A stretch of 64,000 bases of DNA from Burkholderiales bacterium (lineage in GTDB: Bacteria; Pseudomonadota; Gammaproteobacteria; Burkholderiales; Casimicrobiaceae): contig CAJPFI010000024.1 in the NCBI GenBank assembly GCA_905339295.1, positions 1-64,000 on the forward strand. The letters run 5' to 3'. Every line of letters starts with the position of its first letter. Position 1 is the stretch's first letter. The notes beneath the pieces are model-generated. The model saw nothing but the letters and a program-made list of their open reading frames with translations. It made no database searches and was not told where the DNA came from. Below, in pieces: positions 36,004 to 45,709 of this stretch. Position numbers and translations under genes: made by a program.

Positions 36004-36348
36004 GTGACCCCGAAACCCGCGCTGGACGACGTGCCCCGCTACGCCGACATGCTGTCGGCCATGGGGACCGAGCCGCGCCTGCGGATCATGCGGCTGCTGC
36101 TCTCGGCCCATCCCGAGGGGATGGTCGTGGGAGACATCGGCGCCGAGCTCGAGATCCCGAACTCGACGCTTTCGCACCACCTGGAGAAGCTCCGCAACGA
36201 GGATCTGGTCCGGGTCCGCCGCGAAGGAACGTTTCTCCGCTATTCGGCCAACGGTGCGGCGCTGCAGGAACTGCTCCGCTTCCTCTACGCCGAGTGCTGC
36301 ACCCGCAACCGGGCGATCGAGCCGCTGACGATCGTCGCCAACCCCTGA
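36004..36348 (+). CDS. arsR: ArsR/SmtB-family metalloregulator
   Basis: 114-residue winged-helix repressor that leaves DNA on binding arsenite or antimonite. The recognition helix region reads [20 protein letters not shown]. It starts with GTG at 36004. A vicinal cysteine pair lies near the C-terminus ([12 protein letters not shown], about residues 98-99) rather than in the classical ELCVCDL helix, a location known from variant ArsR proteins with C-terminal cysteines. It is followed after 14 bases by arsM, so the inducer is probably trivalent arsenic. Confidence 0.88.
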   Translation: MTPKPALDDVPRYADMLSAMGTEPRLRIMRLLLSAHPEGMVVGDIGAELEIPNSTLSHHLEKLRNEDLVRVRREGTFLRYSANGAALQELLRFLYAECCTRNRAIEPLTIVANP

Positions 36349-36362
36349 CGAAAGGAAGACCC

Positions 36363-37217
36363 ATGTCCCAGCCGGGCGATGTGAAGGAGATCGTGCGCGA
36401 GAAGTACGGCCAGGCCGCGTTGCGCGTGCAGGCGGGCCAAGGCAGCAGCTGCTGCGGGAGTGCGCCGAGCGCAACGAGTTGCTGCAACCCGATCACCTCC
36501 AACCTCTACGAGGCCGGACAGGCGGGCGAAGTGCCCGATGCGGCGCTGAAGGCGTCGCTGGGGTGCGGCAATCCCACGGCGCTCGCCGAGCTGAAGCCGG
36601 GCGAGACCGTGCTCGACCTCGGGTCGGGCGGCGGGATCGACGTGCTGTTGTCGGCGCGGCGCGTCGGGCCAGCCGGCAAGGCCTACGGCCTCGACATGAC
36701 CGACGAGATGCTCGCGCTCGCCGAGGAGAACAGGCGCAGGAGCGGACTTGCGAACGTCGAGTTCCTGAAGGGCGAGATCGAGCACATCCCGCTGCCCGAC
36801 AACTCGGTGGACGTGATCATCTCGAACTGCGTCATCAACCTCTCGGGCGACAAGGACCTGGTGCTCAAGGAGGCGTTCCGGGTGCTGAAGCCGGGCGGTC
36901 GCTTCGCCGTGTCGGACGTGGTCGTTCGCGGCGACGTGCCCCCTGCCATCCGCAAGAGCATGGAGCTGTGGGTGGGCTGCGTCGCCGGCGCGCTCTCCGA
37001 GACCGACTACAGGAGCAAGCTCGCGAGCGCCGGATTCGGCGACATCGATCTCGAGGTCACGCGCGTGTACGACAGCGAGGATGCCCGCGCCTTCCTCGCC
37101 GCCGAAGGCATCGACCGCGACAGGATCGCCGGCGAGGTCGAAGGCAGGTTCGTGAGTGCCTTCATCCGTGCCGCGAAGCCCGCATCCTGCTGCGCGCCGG
37201 GTTGCTGCGCGCGCTAG
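36363..37217 (+). CDS. arsM: Arsenite S-adenosylmethionine methyltransferase
   Basis: Methylates arsenite stepwise to volatile or less retained species in the cytosol. The 284-residue protein has the SAM motif [17 protein letters not shown] and the cysteines that bind As(III): Cys68 in SLGCGNPTA, Cys156 in ISNCVINL and Cys206 in WVGCVAGAL. Extra cysteine pairs lie at the N-terminus (SSCCGS, TSCCNP) and the C-terminus (SCCAPGCC), as in many ArsM proteins. The ATG at 36363 follows the arsR gene closely, under the same promoter. Confidence 0.93.
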   Translation: MSQPGDVKEIVREKYGQAALRVQAGQGSSCCGSAPSATSCCNPITSNLYEAGQAGEVPDAALKASLGCGNPTALAELKPGETVLDLGSGGGIDVLLSARRVGPAGKAYGLDMTDEMLALAEENRRRSGLANVEFLKGEIEHIPLPDNSVDVIISNCVINLSGDKDLVLKEAFRVLKPGGRFAVSDVVVRGDVPPAIRKSMELWVGCVAGALSETDYRSKLASAGFGDIDLEVTRVYDSEDARAFLAAEGIDRDRIAGEVEGRFVSAFIRAAKPASCCAPGCCAR

Positions 37218-37322
37218 GGGCTCCCGGAGCTGACGTGCGCGATGCCGGCCATGTCGGGCCAACCGTGGCCCCATCGCTGCACCGCCGCGTCTGCCCACCG
37301 ACGCGGTCTGCTGCGGGAATCG

Positions 37323-38765
37323 TCAGGTTCGCTGCGGTCGCGCGCTGATCCGCGCCGAGGTCGGCGAGGCGCGCGCGTGCCCGCGCGATTCGCCCGCAGC
37401 ATCCGGACGAGTCCGAGGCGCCGGCGTGGCGCTCGACCTGCCGATCGACCGAGGCTCGATCCATCCCGGGGTGATCGCGCGATGCATCCCCCAGCCGCGC
37501 TCGAGCATCGGGCAGTCCGCGCACTCCATGGATCGCACCTCGCACAGCTTGATGTCGCACAGCACGCTGCGGCCCTGCAGGATCAGCCGCACGCGGTCGA
37601 GCTTCTGTCCCCGCCGCCCCTTGAGCAGCACGACGTCGCCGGATTGCAGCATCGCCTGCATGGCCGCAGCCGCTTCCTGAACCGTGCGGCCGCCGTCGGT
37701 GACGGCGTGCCTCGGCATGCCGGCCCGCCGCGCGCCCGTCCAATAGCGGCGGAAGCCTCGGCCGACCAGCACGAGCCGCGATGCGACCGCGGCGACCCGC
37801 ATGCCGATCGTCACGTAGACCGGCCACTCGCGGCCCTGGATCTCCGACATGTCCCCGAACAGGACGATGCGGCGGTCCGCGGGAATCTGCGCCAGCACGT
37901 CGAGGGCGGCGTGGATGGTTTCGAGCGTTGCCTTGTGGTCGTCGCGCAGCACGACGGCCCCGCCGGGAAGCAGGACGGGCTCCATCCGCCCCGGCGTGGG
38001 CGCGAGCGCCCGGCAGCGCGACAGCGCCTCGTCGAGGGAAACGCCTTCCGCCAGGGCGACGGCGATCGCGGCGAGGACCGGATAGACCATCTGGCGGCCG
38101 ATGAGACCGATCTCGACCTCCCGTTCCTGGCCGAACGCGCTCAGGTGGAACCGCATTCCGCGAGGCCAGTCGAGACGATCGTCGGTCGCGCGCACGTCGC
38201 ACAGCGGACCGAACCCGAACGTGACGACCGATCCGGGCGCATGCGCCTTCATCCACATGACGTTGGCGTCGTCTCCGTTCAGGACGGCAACCCCCGAAGC
38301 GGGGAGCGCCCGAACCATGCGCGCCTTTTCCGCGCGAGTGATGTCCAGCGTCGGCATCAGGGCGTGGTGCTCGCTGCCGATCGACGTGACGACGGTGACC
38401 TCCGGCCGGATCATGCGCGCGTAGCGCTCCATCTGGCCGGGTCCCGAGATGCCCGCCTCGATCACCGCATGCCGCTGCGACGGCCCGATGCGAAGCACGG
38501 CCATGGCGACCGAGGTCCACGCGTTGTGCGTCATCCTCCGGTGCGCCGGCGCCGCGATCGCCGCGGCGACGGCGCGTGCCGCGGTCGACTTGCCGAACGA
38601 TCCGACGACCGCCACGACGCGCGTGTTCCGCGCCACGGTACGGCGGTACAGGCGGGCCAGGCGCGACAGCGGCGGCCACAATCGATAGAGGATCCCGTCG
38701 CTCACCTGTCGCCGGCCACCCGGCGTACGGAGCATCGTCGGGATATCCCTCAGTCGATAGCGCAT
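37323..38765 (-). CDS. MurF-like Mur ligase family protein with C-terminal Cys4 motif
   Basis: About 480 residues from the ATG at 38765. The ATP-binding loop VVGSFGKSTAARA, the substrate segment HNAWTSVAMAVLRIG, IEAGISGPGQMERYA, VTSIGSEHHALMPTLD, NGDDANV and the C-domain DDHKATLETIHAALDVL identify a Mur ligase closest to MurF, which adds a dipeptide or amino acid to a UDP-muramyl peptide. It is not in a cell-wall cluster and has no upstream partner. Cys403, Cys408, Cys415 and Cys418 (spacing 4-6-2) near the C-terminus look like a metal site, followed by a 60-residue low-complexity tail. It may make another amide-linked product. Confidence 0.75.
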   Translation of the reverse strand: MRYRLRDIPTMLRTPGGRRQVSDGILYRLWPPLSRLARLYRRTVARNTRVVAVVGSFGKSTAARAVAAAIAAPAHRRMTHNAWTSVAMAVLRIGPSQRHAVIEAGISGPGQMERYARMIRPEVTVVTSIGSEHHALMPTLDITRAEKARMVRALPASGVAVLNGDDANVMWMKAHAPGSVVTFGFGPLCDVRATDDRLDWPRGMRFHLSAFGQEREVEIGLIGRQMVYPVLAAIAVALAEGVSLDEALSRCRALAPTPGRMEPVLLPGGAVVLRDDHKATLETIHAALDVLAQIPADRRIVLFGDMSEIQGREWPVYVTIGMRVAAVASRLVLVGRGFRRYWTGARRAGMPRHAVTDGGRTVQEAAAAMQAMLQSGDVVLLKGRRGQKLDRVRLILQGRSVLCDIKLCEVRSMECADCPMLERGWGMHRAITPGWIEPRSIGRSSATPAPRTRPDAAGESRGHARASPTSARISARPQRT

Positions 38766-39618
38766 CGACAACGGTTGCGTCCTTGGCGGTCGGGGACGAC
38801 GTTGGAATCGCGCTGCGTGTCGCCCCGGGCGCCGCTGCGCGGCCCGAGGTGCGGGGGCGCGCACGCGCGTTGCATCGCCGAAGGTAGCACAGGATGAATG
38901 GCTGGCTGCCGCGCCGGGACGGATCGCCGACACGCACGAAAGCGTCGGCGCGACGCCGCGGGAGCGTGCGTTGGCGGCGCGCCTGGTCGTGGCGCGGGAC
39001 GACTTCCACGCGCGCCCCGGACCACGGGACGAAGGGCCAATGCGGCGCCGTTTGGATCGGTGTATTGCGGAGCGTGCGTTGCGGAACCCGGCAGGATCGT
39101 GCCGAGCCGAGGGGGGCCGATTCCCGCACGAATTGCACGGTGAACCCGGCGACGAGCCTCGCCGAAACCCTTTCATCACCCCGACCAGGGCGAACGCTGC
39201 GCGGGCCGGAATCCGGCGGTCCGGGATTCTCGGCGCAGGTCACGGCTACCTCGGACGCAAGCCGGGGACCGTGAGCCGCGCGATCCCGCGCTTCCGGGAG
39301 AACGATCTCGTCGCGGTCCGGCACCGCTGCCTCGAGCGGGGGGACGTTGTCGGATTGCGCGCGGAGGAGGATCGGCCATCACGCGACGCGCCACCGGCCG
39401 GAGACGCTTCGACCGATCGTCGCGGCGTTCGCAGCCGCGCCGGACGTCAGCGGCGCCGCGGCGATCGATCGCCGCGCCTCGATCCGGGTCGTCGCTCCCG
39501 GGTCGTCGCTCCCGGGTCGTCGCTCCCGGGTCGTCGCTCCCGGGTCGCGCCTGCGATTCGCCCGGCATCCGGGCCGAAACGGCTGCGGCGACCGCACGCC
39601 GCCGAATTCGCCGCGGGG
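38766..39618 (+). other. Large intergenic region with a short tandem repeat
   Basis: 853 bases between the Mur ligase start and the pqiC stop. The open frames here have no family resemblance and are arginine-rich, as expected of non-coding GC-rich DNA. The only structure found is the 14-base tandem repeat at 39486-39547. Confidence 0.5.
39486..39547. repeat. Tandem repeat, 14-base unit, about 4.4 copies
   Basis: The unit GGGTCGTCGCTCCC is repeated perfectly four times (39486-39541) and then begins a fifth (GGGTCG). It lies downstream of pqiC in non-coding DNA. The unit contains GGG and CCC ends, so neighbouring units can pair; slippage could vary the copy number. Confidence 0.9.
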
Positions 39619-40221
39619 CTAAGGCGCGCTTTGCAGGGCCAGCGTCGCGCTGGCGATGTCCTGGCTCACACGGGCAGCGGCACGGCTGTGGGCGGCCGCC
39701 AGCGCTTCGTAGCCGCTCTCCGTAACCGTTTCGCGCGCCGACGTGCGGCCGGTCTGCGTCCTGCCGTCCTTCGCCCGCCGCACCGTCCACACCGCGTCGA
39801 GCACCGTCGACTTGCCCGGCGTCGATTCGAACGTGCGGACTTCGATCGCCACGCGATAGTCCGGCTCGGTGGCGAGCGTCTGCGGGAACCGGACCACGCG
39901 CGGCGTGCCCAGGATCGCCACGAGGTTCTCGGCGACCGCGCGCGTCAGGCTGTCCTGCAGCGGCGACGCCCACCGGTTGAAATCGTCGAGCCGCACCTCG
40001 TTGGGGCCGGTGCTCACCACGAACTCCGGCCGGTCGACGACCGAGGGCACCGTCACCGGGCCCACCGCGATCACCAGCGTCGACGGCTGCGACGTGGACG
40101 TTGCTGTAGCCGTCGCCGTCGCGGCCAGCGTGTAGAACCGCGACGGCGGCGGCGTGCTGCATCCCGCCGCGAGCCCGACGGCGACGGAAAGTGCCGCAAG
40201 GGCAACTCGTAGGCGCATCAT
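39619..40221 (-). CDS. pqiC: PqiC-type lipoprotein
   Basis: 200-residue lipoprotein with a type II signal peptide ending in the lipobox LAAGCS. It belongs to the PqiC/YmbA family (SRFYTLAA, VGPVTVPSVVDRPEFVV, FNRWASPLQDSLTRAVAENL), which sits in the outer membrane and docks the PqiB MCE tunnel. The start overlaps the pqiB stop (ATGA), completing a pqiABC operon. Confidence 0.9.
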   Translation of the reverse strand: MMRLRVALAALSVAVGLAAGCSTPPPSRFYTLAATATATATSTSQPSTLVIAVGPVTVPSVVDRPEFVVSTGPNEVRLDDFNRWASPLQDSLTRAVAENLVAILGTPRVVRFPQTLATEPDYRVAIEVRTFESTPGKSTVLDAVWTVRRAKDGRTQTGRTSARETVTESGYEALAAAHSRAAARVSQDIASATLALQSAP

Positions 40222-41900
40222 TTGGCCCCGCTCCTGTCTTCGAGCTTGCCGCGAATCGGCGATTCGGGGTGGCGCTCGAGGTAGTCGAGGAACACGCGCA
40301 TGCTGCGAGCCGCGCGCGTGAACTCGTTCAGCGCGTCGCGCAGCTCCTGCTGCGCCGGCGCGTCGGGCCCGAGGAGCGTCGCATCCGCGTTCCTGAGCGT
40401 GCGCTCCATGCTCCCGAGCGCGCGGTGCAGCGCCTCGAGGTCGGCCTTGAGCGTCGGCACGAGCTCGGTGTCGACGCGCTTGATCAGGCTGGTCGCGCCG
40501 GTCAGCGCCTCGTCCAGCGACACGAGGTCTCTCCTGAGCTCGGTCGCGATCTGGTCGAGCGGGAGCTTGTCGATCTTGTCGAGGATGCTCGCCAGCTTCG
40601 CCTCGAGGTCGACGAGGCCGCTCGGCACCACCGGCAACTCGGCCACGCCGCGGTTCGAGGTGATGCTCGCCTTGGCGGCCTTCGGGAAATAGTCGAAGGC
40701 GACGTAGAGCTGGCCGGTCAGCAGGCTGCCGGTCCTCAGCTGCGCGCGCAACCCGCGCTCGTCGACCATGCGCTGCAGGAACGCATTGCGGCGCCTGTCG
40801 TCGCCCTTGAGGACCTGCTCGATCCGCGCCTGCTGGCCCGGGTCCTTGACGGTGAGCAGGCGCTCGGGATAGAAGGTGATCGTCACGCGCGGGACGATGT
40901 TCGCCTTCTCCGGCTCGAAGTCGAAGCCGATGTCGACGACCTCGCCGATCTGCACGCCGAGGTAGGTCACGGGGGCGCCGACCGCGAGGCCGCGCAGCGA
41001 CTCGTTGAAGCGGAGCACGTACAGGCGCGTCATCGCGTCGCGCGCCTTCATCGCGATGGCCCGGTCGTTGTAGAGCTGGAAGACCGCGGCGGACGTCGCG
41101 ATCGTCGTGTCGTGCAGGAACGGCGGAGCGTCGAACGCGAGGCCGCCGACCAGCAGCGCCGCGAGCGACTCCGTGCGAACGTCCACGCCGTTCGCATCGA
41201 CGGTGACCTCGATCCCGCTCACGCGCCAGAACCGCGTGCCCAGGCTCACGAACTGGTCGTAGGGCGAATTGACGAACACGTGCAGCTCGACCGACTTGCC
41301 GTCCGGCGTGAGGTCGAAGCTGACGACCTGGCCCACCGGAAGGCGGCGGTAATAGACCGGCGAGCCCACCGCGAGCGAGCCGAGGTCGTCCGCCCTGAGC
41401 TTGTACTCGTGTCCCAGGCGGCCCGCGACGAACGGCGCCTTCTCCAGTCCCACGAAGTCGGTGTCCTCGACGGTCGACGTCCCGGGCTGGAAGCCGATGT
41501 AGTTGCCGGACAGCAGCGTGTTGAGCCCCGAGATCCCGCTGAGGCTGATCGTGGGGCGCACGACCCAGAACTGCGCGTCCTCGACCATCAGGCCGGCCGC
41601 GCGTTTGCTCATCTTGGCCGTGACCTCGACGTTCGCGTAGTCCTCGGTGAACTGCACGGTCTTCACCTGGCCGATGATCACGTCCTTGTACTTGATGAAC
41701 GTCTTGCCTGCTTCGATACCTTCGGCGGCCCGGAAGATGATCGTGATCGTCGGGCCCTCGGCGCGGATGCGCTGCACGACGATCCCGATGCCCACCAGCA
41801 CCGCGAGCACCGGGATGATCCACACGATGGACAGCCGGCTGCGCCGGGGCTTCACCACCATCGCTTGCGGCAGTTCGACGTCGTCGTTGGGTTCAGCCAC
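40218..41900 (-). CDS. pqiB: MCE-domain intermembrane transport protein PqiB
   Basis: Spans the periplasm as a tube for lipid transport between the membranes. The 560-residue protein has one N-terminal transmembrane helix (LSIVWIIPVLAVLVGIGIVV) and three MCE domains, beginning near GPTITIIFRAAEGIEAGKT, near VGQVVSFDLTPDGKSV and near PVTYLGVQIGEVVDIGFDFE. A long C-terminal helical region follows. Length and layout match PqiB. It overlaps pqiA by eight bases. Confidence 0.94.
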   Translation of the reverse strand: MAEPNDDVELPQAMVVKPRRSRLSIVWIIPVLAVLVGIGIVVQRIRAEGPTITIIFRAAEGIEAGKTFIKYKDVIIGQVKTVQFTEDYANVEVTAKMSKRAAGLMVEDAQFWVVRPTISLSGISGLNTLLSGNYIGFQPGTSTVEDTDFVGLEKAPFVAGRLGHEYKLRADDLGSLAVGSPVYYRRLPVGQVVSFDLTPDGKSVELHVFVNSPYDQFVSLGTRFWRVSGIEVTVDANGVDVRTESLAALLVGGLAFDAPPFLHDTTIATSAAVFQLYNDRAIAMKARDAMTRLYVLRFNESLRGLAVGAPVTYLGVQIGEVVDIGFDFEPEKANIVPRVTITFYPERLLTVKDPGQQARIEQVLKGDDRRRNAFLQRMVDERGLRAQLRTGSLLTGQLYVAFDYFPKAAKASITSNRGVAELPVVPSGLVDLEAKLASILDKIDKLPLDQIATELRRDLVSLDEALTGATSLIKRVDTELVPTLKADLEALHRALGSMERTLRNADATLLGPDAPAQQELRDALNEFTRAARSMRVFLDYLERHPESPIRGKLEDRSGAK

Positions 41901-43206
41901 GCGGACTCCGTTGCGTCACGACAGGGTTCCAGATCAGGCGCGGATCGAACGTGTGGGCGGCGATCATCGTCAGCACCACGACCGCCATGAAGTACATCAC
42001 GCCGATGCCCGGCGCCACCGACATCAGCGGGTCGAGCTGCACCAGCGCCGTGATGAACGCGACGACGAAGACGTCGAGCATCGACCAGCGGCCGACCAGC
42101 TCGACCAGCCGGTACAGCCGCGTCCGGTCGTGGTTGCTCGTGATCGAGCCCCGCTGCACCGTGACCATCAGGTAGCCCAGCGCCACCAGCTTGCCGAGCG
42201 GCACGACCACGCTCGCGACCAGCACGATCAGCGCCAGCACCCACGACCCGTCCTGGTAGAGGAACACGACCCCCTGGAGGATCGTCGACGGCTCGGTCGA
42301 TCCGAGCGTCGTCGACACCAGCACGGGAAACGCATTGGCCGGAACGAACAGGATCGCCGCGGCGATCACCAGCGCCCACGTCGTCTGGATCGAGAAATGG
42401 TGCCGCGTCGCCAGCGTGGCTCCGCAGCGGGGGCAATGCCCGAGCTGGTCCGGCCCGGCCGGGCGGGACAGGAGCCCGCAGGTCGTGCACGACGCGAGCC
42501 CCGGATGCGCCGAGACCCAGGGACTGTCCGGCGCTCGGCCGCCCGGTCCCGCGCGTCGCGGTCGAAGGTCTGGCGGCAGCGTCCCGTCGGCCCAGACGAC
42601 CCGGCTCCAGATCGCCCGGGGCTCGAAGATCGAGGAGGTGACGGCGAGCAGCACAACGAGCAGGCCCACGGCGAACAGCCCGATGCCCGGGATGACCGTC
42701 GCGAGATGCGCGATCTTGATGAGCGCCACCAGGATGCCGAGCAGCATCACCTCGCTCATCGACCAGGGCTGGACGAGCGTCGCCATGCGCAGCAGCCGGC
42801 CGACCCAGCGCGGGGCGGGCGTCCGCGTCGCCCCGAGCAGGACGGCCAGCATGAACGCGATGAACGCTCCGGGCGCGATCACGGCGCAGAACGCCACCAT
42901 CACGGCGGTGATCTCGCTGCCCTGCGTCCACATCTCCTGCGCGCCGCCGAGGATCGTCGTCGACGCTTCGCGTCCGGCCGCCGAGAGACCCATCAGCGGG
43001 GTCGTGTTGGCGATCAGGAAGACCACCGCGGCCGCCACGCTCAACGCCAGCGGGCGGCCGATCGGATCGACCGGGTTTCGCGCGATGGTGACGCGGCACC
43101 GCGCGCAGCGGGCGCTCCCGCCCGGCACGAGCGGCGGGATGGATTGCTGCAACTCGCAATCCGGGCACGCGACCGTGTCCAGGGCGCGGTGGCGCATCGC
43201 GTTCAT
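41893..43206 (-). CDS. pqiA: Inner-membrane protein PqiA
   Basis: 437-residue polytopic protein made of two PqiA domains. Each starts with a zinc-ribbon-like cysteine set, CPDC with CARC near the N-terminus and CTTC with CPRC near residue 255, followed by four hydrophobic segments. PqiA partners PqiB in the membrane-integrity transport system. It is the first gene of pqiABC, and its promoter should lie in the 690 bases upstream. Confidence 0.93.
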   Translation of the reverse strand: MNAMRHRALDTVACPDCELQQSIPPLVPGGSARCARCRVTIARNPVDPIGRPLALSVAAAVVFLIANTTPLMGLSAAGREASTTILGGAQEMWTQGSEITAVMVAFCAVIAPGAFIAFMLAVLLGATRTPAPRWVGRLLRMATLVQPWSMSEVMLLGILVALIKIAHLATVIPGIGLFAVGLLVVLLAVTSSIFEPRAIWSRVVWADGTLPPDLRPRRAGPGGRAPDSPWVSAHPGLASCTTCGLLSRPAGPDQLGHCPRCGATLATRHHFSIQTTWALVIAAAILFVPANAFPVLVSTTLGSTEPSTILQGVVFLYQDGSWVLALIVLVASVVVPLGKLVALGYLMVTVQRGSITSNHDRTRLYRLVELVGRWSMLDVFVVAFITALVQLDPLMSVAPGIGVMYFMAVVVLTMIAAHTFDPRLIWNPVVTQRSPRG

Positions 43207-43897
43207 GGTGCCTGCAGCTTCGTCATGCCTGGGCGTTGTCGGATCCGGCGGGACGGGGTCGCCTGCCCCCCTTTCGCAGCCGCGAAGACCGCGGCGTGGC
43301 GAGGCGCATGGGTCGCGCCGGCGTCGCCGGCAGGCGAGCGTCCCCGAGCCTTATATCAGACCTCGGGCGCCACGCACGCCGGGGGGACGAATGGCGGTCT
43401 CGAAAAGTCGCGAACGCGGCCGAATTCCAACACCGTCACGGCGGTCCGGCCGCGGCGCGCCGAACATGCACGCAGTGGCGCCGATCGGGAGCATCGCGCA
43501 GCACGCCGGGTTGATCGCCCGTACGTTCGCGCATTCGCTCGGTCCCGTCGCGCCAATCGCGACCGACGACGACGCGGGTCCATCTCCCGTGTCGTAGGGG
43601 TCACCGGTCGGGGCGCATCACCACGCACCACTCGGCGGCGGAGTTGCAGACTGCCTGCCATGCCGCCGATGAAGGTTCGCCGATCCATCGCCGAACGTCC
43701 CCGCTGACGTCGTCGGGCCCGGCGACAGTACGCTTGCCCAGGGTCGGCGGCCTCGTTGCCGCTTGCCGTTCGTGGCGCGCCGCGGCCGGCGCGGAGCGGC
43801 CTTGCGGCGGGGCGTCTTGACTGTCCGAAAGCGGACGTCGCGCAACCCGCGTCGCCACGCGTCGCCACCTGTCGCTCCGCCGGATTCCTGGGTCACG
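43207..43897 (-). other. Intergenic region upstream of pqiA
   Basis: 691 bases without a complete gene. It contains a short inverted repeat, CCCGAG / CTCGGG with a TTATAT-containing loop (about 43344-43368), that could belong to the pqiA promoter. It also contains a possible remnant of a Tat-type signal peptide (see 43610-43688). Nothing else is recognised. Confidence 0.4.
43610..43688 (-). pseudogene. Possible remnant of a Tat-signal substrate-binding protein gene
   Basis: Reading from the ATG at 43688 on the reverse strand gives MDRRTFIGGMAGSLQ, very like the start of ABC-type substrate-binding proteins with Tat leaders (usually MDRRTFxGxxAGxLLAAPL). After about 15 codons the frame loses all resemblance, and no downstream part of such a protein is found. 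It is best read as a short degraded 5' fragment; coincidence cannot be excluded for so short a match. Confidence 0.3.
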
Positions 43898-44989
43898 CTA
43901 TGGAACCGCCCGCCGCTCCGACGCCGAAGTGCTGCGCGGCCCTCGGCCAAAGGCCCTCCGGTACTGGGCGGGGGCGAGCCCGGTCCGCCTCTTGAACAGC
44001 CGCCGGAAGAACGAGGCGTCCTCGTAACCGACTTCGGCGCTGATCTCGTCCGCCGGGCGGGAGGTGGATTCGAGCTGGCGCTTGGCCTCCTCGATCCGAA
44101 GGTTCTGAACGTAGTCGATCAGCGTCATGCCCGTCGCCTGCCTGAAGCGCCGCTTGAGCGTCCGTTCGGGAAGTCGGGAATGCATGACCGCACGGGCGAC
44201 GGCCCCGGATTCGCGGTAGTGCCCGGCCAGCCACTCCTCGCACGCCTGCACGATCGCGTCCGCATGGCCTTGCGGTCGCACGAGCGGCGCGTAGGGAAGC
44301 TGACCTTCGGTGTGCAGCTTGAGCAGGTAGACCTTGGCGATGCGCATCGCCTCCCCCGGGCTTGCGTGGCGCGCGATGATGTGGAGCGCAAGATCGTGCC
44401 AGCTGGTCGTGCCACCGGCGGTGACGATGCGTCCGCTCGTGTCCGCGAAGCAGAGGGTCGGCTCGGGGCGAAACCGGATCTGCGGATAGTGGCGCCGGAA
44501 GAGGTCCTGGTACCCCCAATGCGACGTCGCCTCGCGCCCGTCCAGCAATCCCGTCTCGGCGAGCATCAGTGACCCGGAGCAGGCGGAATAGACATGGGAT
44601 CCCGTTCGGTAACGCGTCCGAATCCACTCGAGCAGCGCCGGGTATCGTCCGGAAGGCGGCTCGTCCGGGCCGAGCCAGAGCTCCGGCAGCACGATGACGT
44701 CCGCGCGCGGATCATCGCGAACGGCGACATCGGGGACGACCGGCACACCGTTGCCGCAGCGAAAGGCCCGCGCATGCGCGCCGACGATCCGCACGCGGAA
44801 CGGCTGGCTTGCATCCTCCGAACGCGCGAGCGTCTGCCAGAGATTGCCCGCGGCCGTGAGCACGTCGACCATGCCGTAGAGGGCGGAGCCCGCGGTCTCC
44901 GGCACGGCGACGATCAGGGTCTCGACGGGTGCCTTCCGGCGTACGGTGCGCAAGCGGGTCTCCTGGCACGAAAGAACCGGTTTCGGCAA
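43898..44989 (-). CDS. GlxA-family transcriptional regulator (DJ-1/PfpI plus AraC domains)
   Basis: 363-residue regulator. The N-terminal half is a DJ-1/PfpI-like glutamine-amidotransferase fold with VYSACSGSLMLAETGLLDG, where the cysteine is the usual nucleophile position. The C-terminal half, from about residue 250, is a double helix-turn-helix AraC domain (RTLKRRFRQATGMTLIDYV then ISAEVGYEDASFFRRLFKRR). It is divergent from the OsmC gene and separated by 108 bases, so it probably controls that gene; the signal is unknown. Confidence 0.9.
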   Translation of the reverse strand: MPKPVLSCQETRLRTVRRKAPVETLIVAVPETAGSALYGMVDVLTAAGNLWQTLARSEDASQPFRVRIVGAHARAFRCGNGVPVVPDVAVRDDPRADVIVLPELWLGPDEPPSGRYPALLEWIRTRYRTGSHVYSACSGSLMLAETGLLDGREATSHWGYQDLFRRHYPQIRFRPEPTLCFADTSGRIVTAGGTTSWHDLALHIIARHASPGEAMRIAKVYLLKLHTEGQLPYAPLVRPQGHADAIVQACEEWLAGHYRESGAVARAVMHSRLPERTLKRRFRQATGMTLIDYVQNLRIEEAKRQLESTSRPADEISAEVGYEDASFFRRLFKRRTGLAPAQYRRAFGRGPRSTSASERRAVP

Positions 44990-45097
44990 ATCTCCCGCTT
45001 ACCGGGCGCGACGTCAACCCCTATCGTGGCGGCATCCGGGATCGACGCGGTTCGTCGGGACCGGCAACCCCCCAACGCCATCGAAAGGAGACGACAC

Positions 45098-45697
45098 ATG
45101 GAAACCCAAGCCGCGGTCCAACGCACCGGGAAGTCGCAAGCGAATCGGATGAACGGACTCGACCTCGACAGGATGCGCGAGACGATCGAGGCCCTGAAGA
45201 GCAGCCCGGTACTCGCCAGGTTCGAGTTCCGCGCACGGAACAAGTGGATCGACGGCGGCGAGAACCGCTCGACGATCAAGGGCTTCTACGGCGCGGGCGC
45301 CGAGGACGCCTCGCGGGCGAAGCCGTTCGTCTTCACCAACGGAGAGCCCCCGGTGCTCCTGGGGAACAACGAGGGCGCCAACCCGGTGGAGTTCCTCCTG
45401 CACGCGCTCGCCGGCTGCGTGACCACCACGACGGTCCTGCACGCGGCCGCACGCGGCATCCGCATCGAGTCCATGTCGACCGAACTCGTGGGCGACATCG
45501 ATCTCCAGGGGTTGCTGGGACTCGACGACGCCGTCGCTCCCGGCTACCGCGAGATCCGGATCAAGGTGGACATCAAGGCGGACTGCAGCGACGAGGAGCT
45601 CGACGCGCTGCTCGGCTACGCCCAGCAGCACTCGCCGGTCTGCAACACGGTGTGCCGCCCCGTCCCGGTGGTCATCGAACGGGTCGCGAGTCGATAA
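45098..45697 (+). CDS. OsmC family protein
   Basis: 199-residue OsmC/YhfA-like protein. The conserved helix NPVEFLLHALAGCVTTTTVL with its cysteine and the later HSPVCNTVCRPVPVVIE cysteines are those used by OsmC peroxiredoxins to reduce organic hydroperoxides. The N-terminal 35 residues are an added helical stretch. The ATG at 45098 has an AAAGGAG ribosome site. A strong stem-loop follows the stop, and a GlxA-type regulator is divergent. Confidence 0.88.
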   Translation: METQAAVQRTGKSQANRMNGLDLDRMRETIEALKSSPVLARFEFRARNKWIDGGENRSTIKGFYGAGAEDASRAKPFVFTNGEPPVLLGNNEGANPVEFLLHALAGCVTTTTVLHAAARGIRIESMSTELVGDIDLQGLLGLDDAVAPGYREIRIKVDIKADCSDEELDALLGYAQQHSPVCNTVCRPVPVVIERVASR

Positions 45698-45709
45698 CGG
45701 CAAGCGAGA

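Noticed and set aside
37323-38765. Assignment as murF itself
   Set aside because: It is outside any division/cell-wall cluster and has an extra Cys4 tail; the genome very likely has a separate murF in that cluster.
39486-39547. CRISPR array
   Set aside because: The units are directly abutting 14-mers without spacers, and no cas genes are near.
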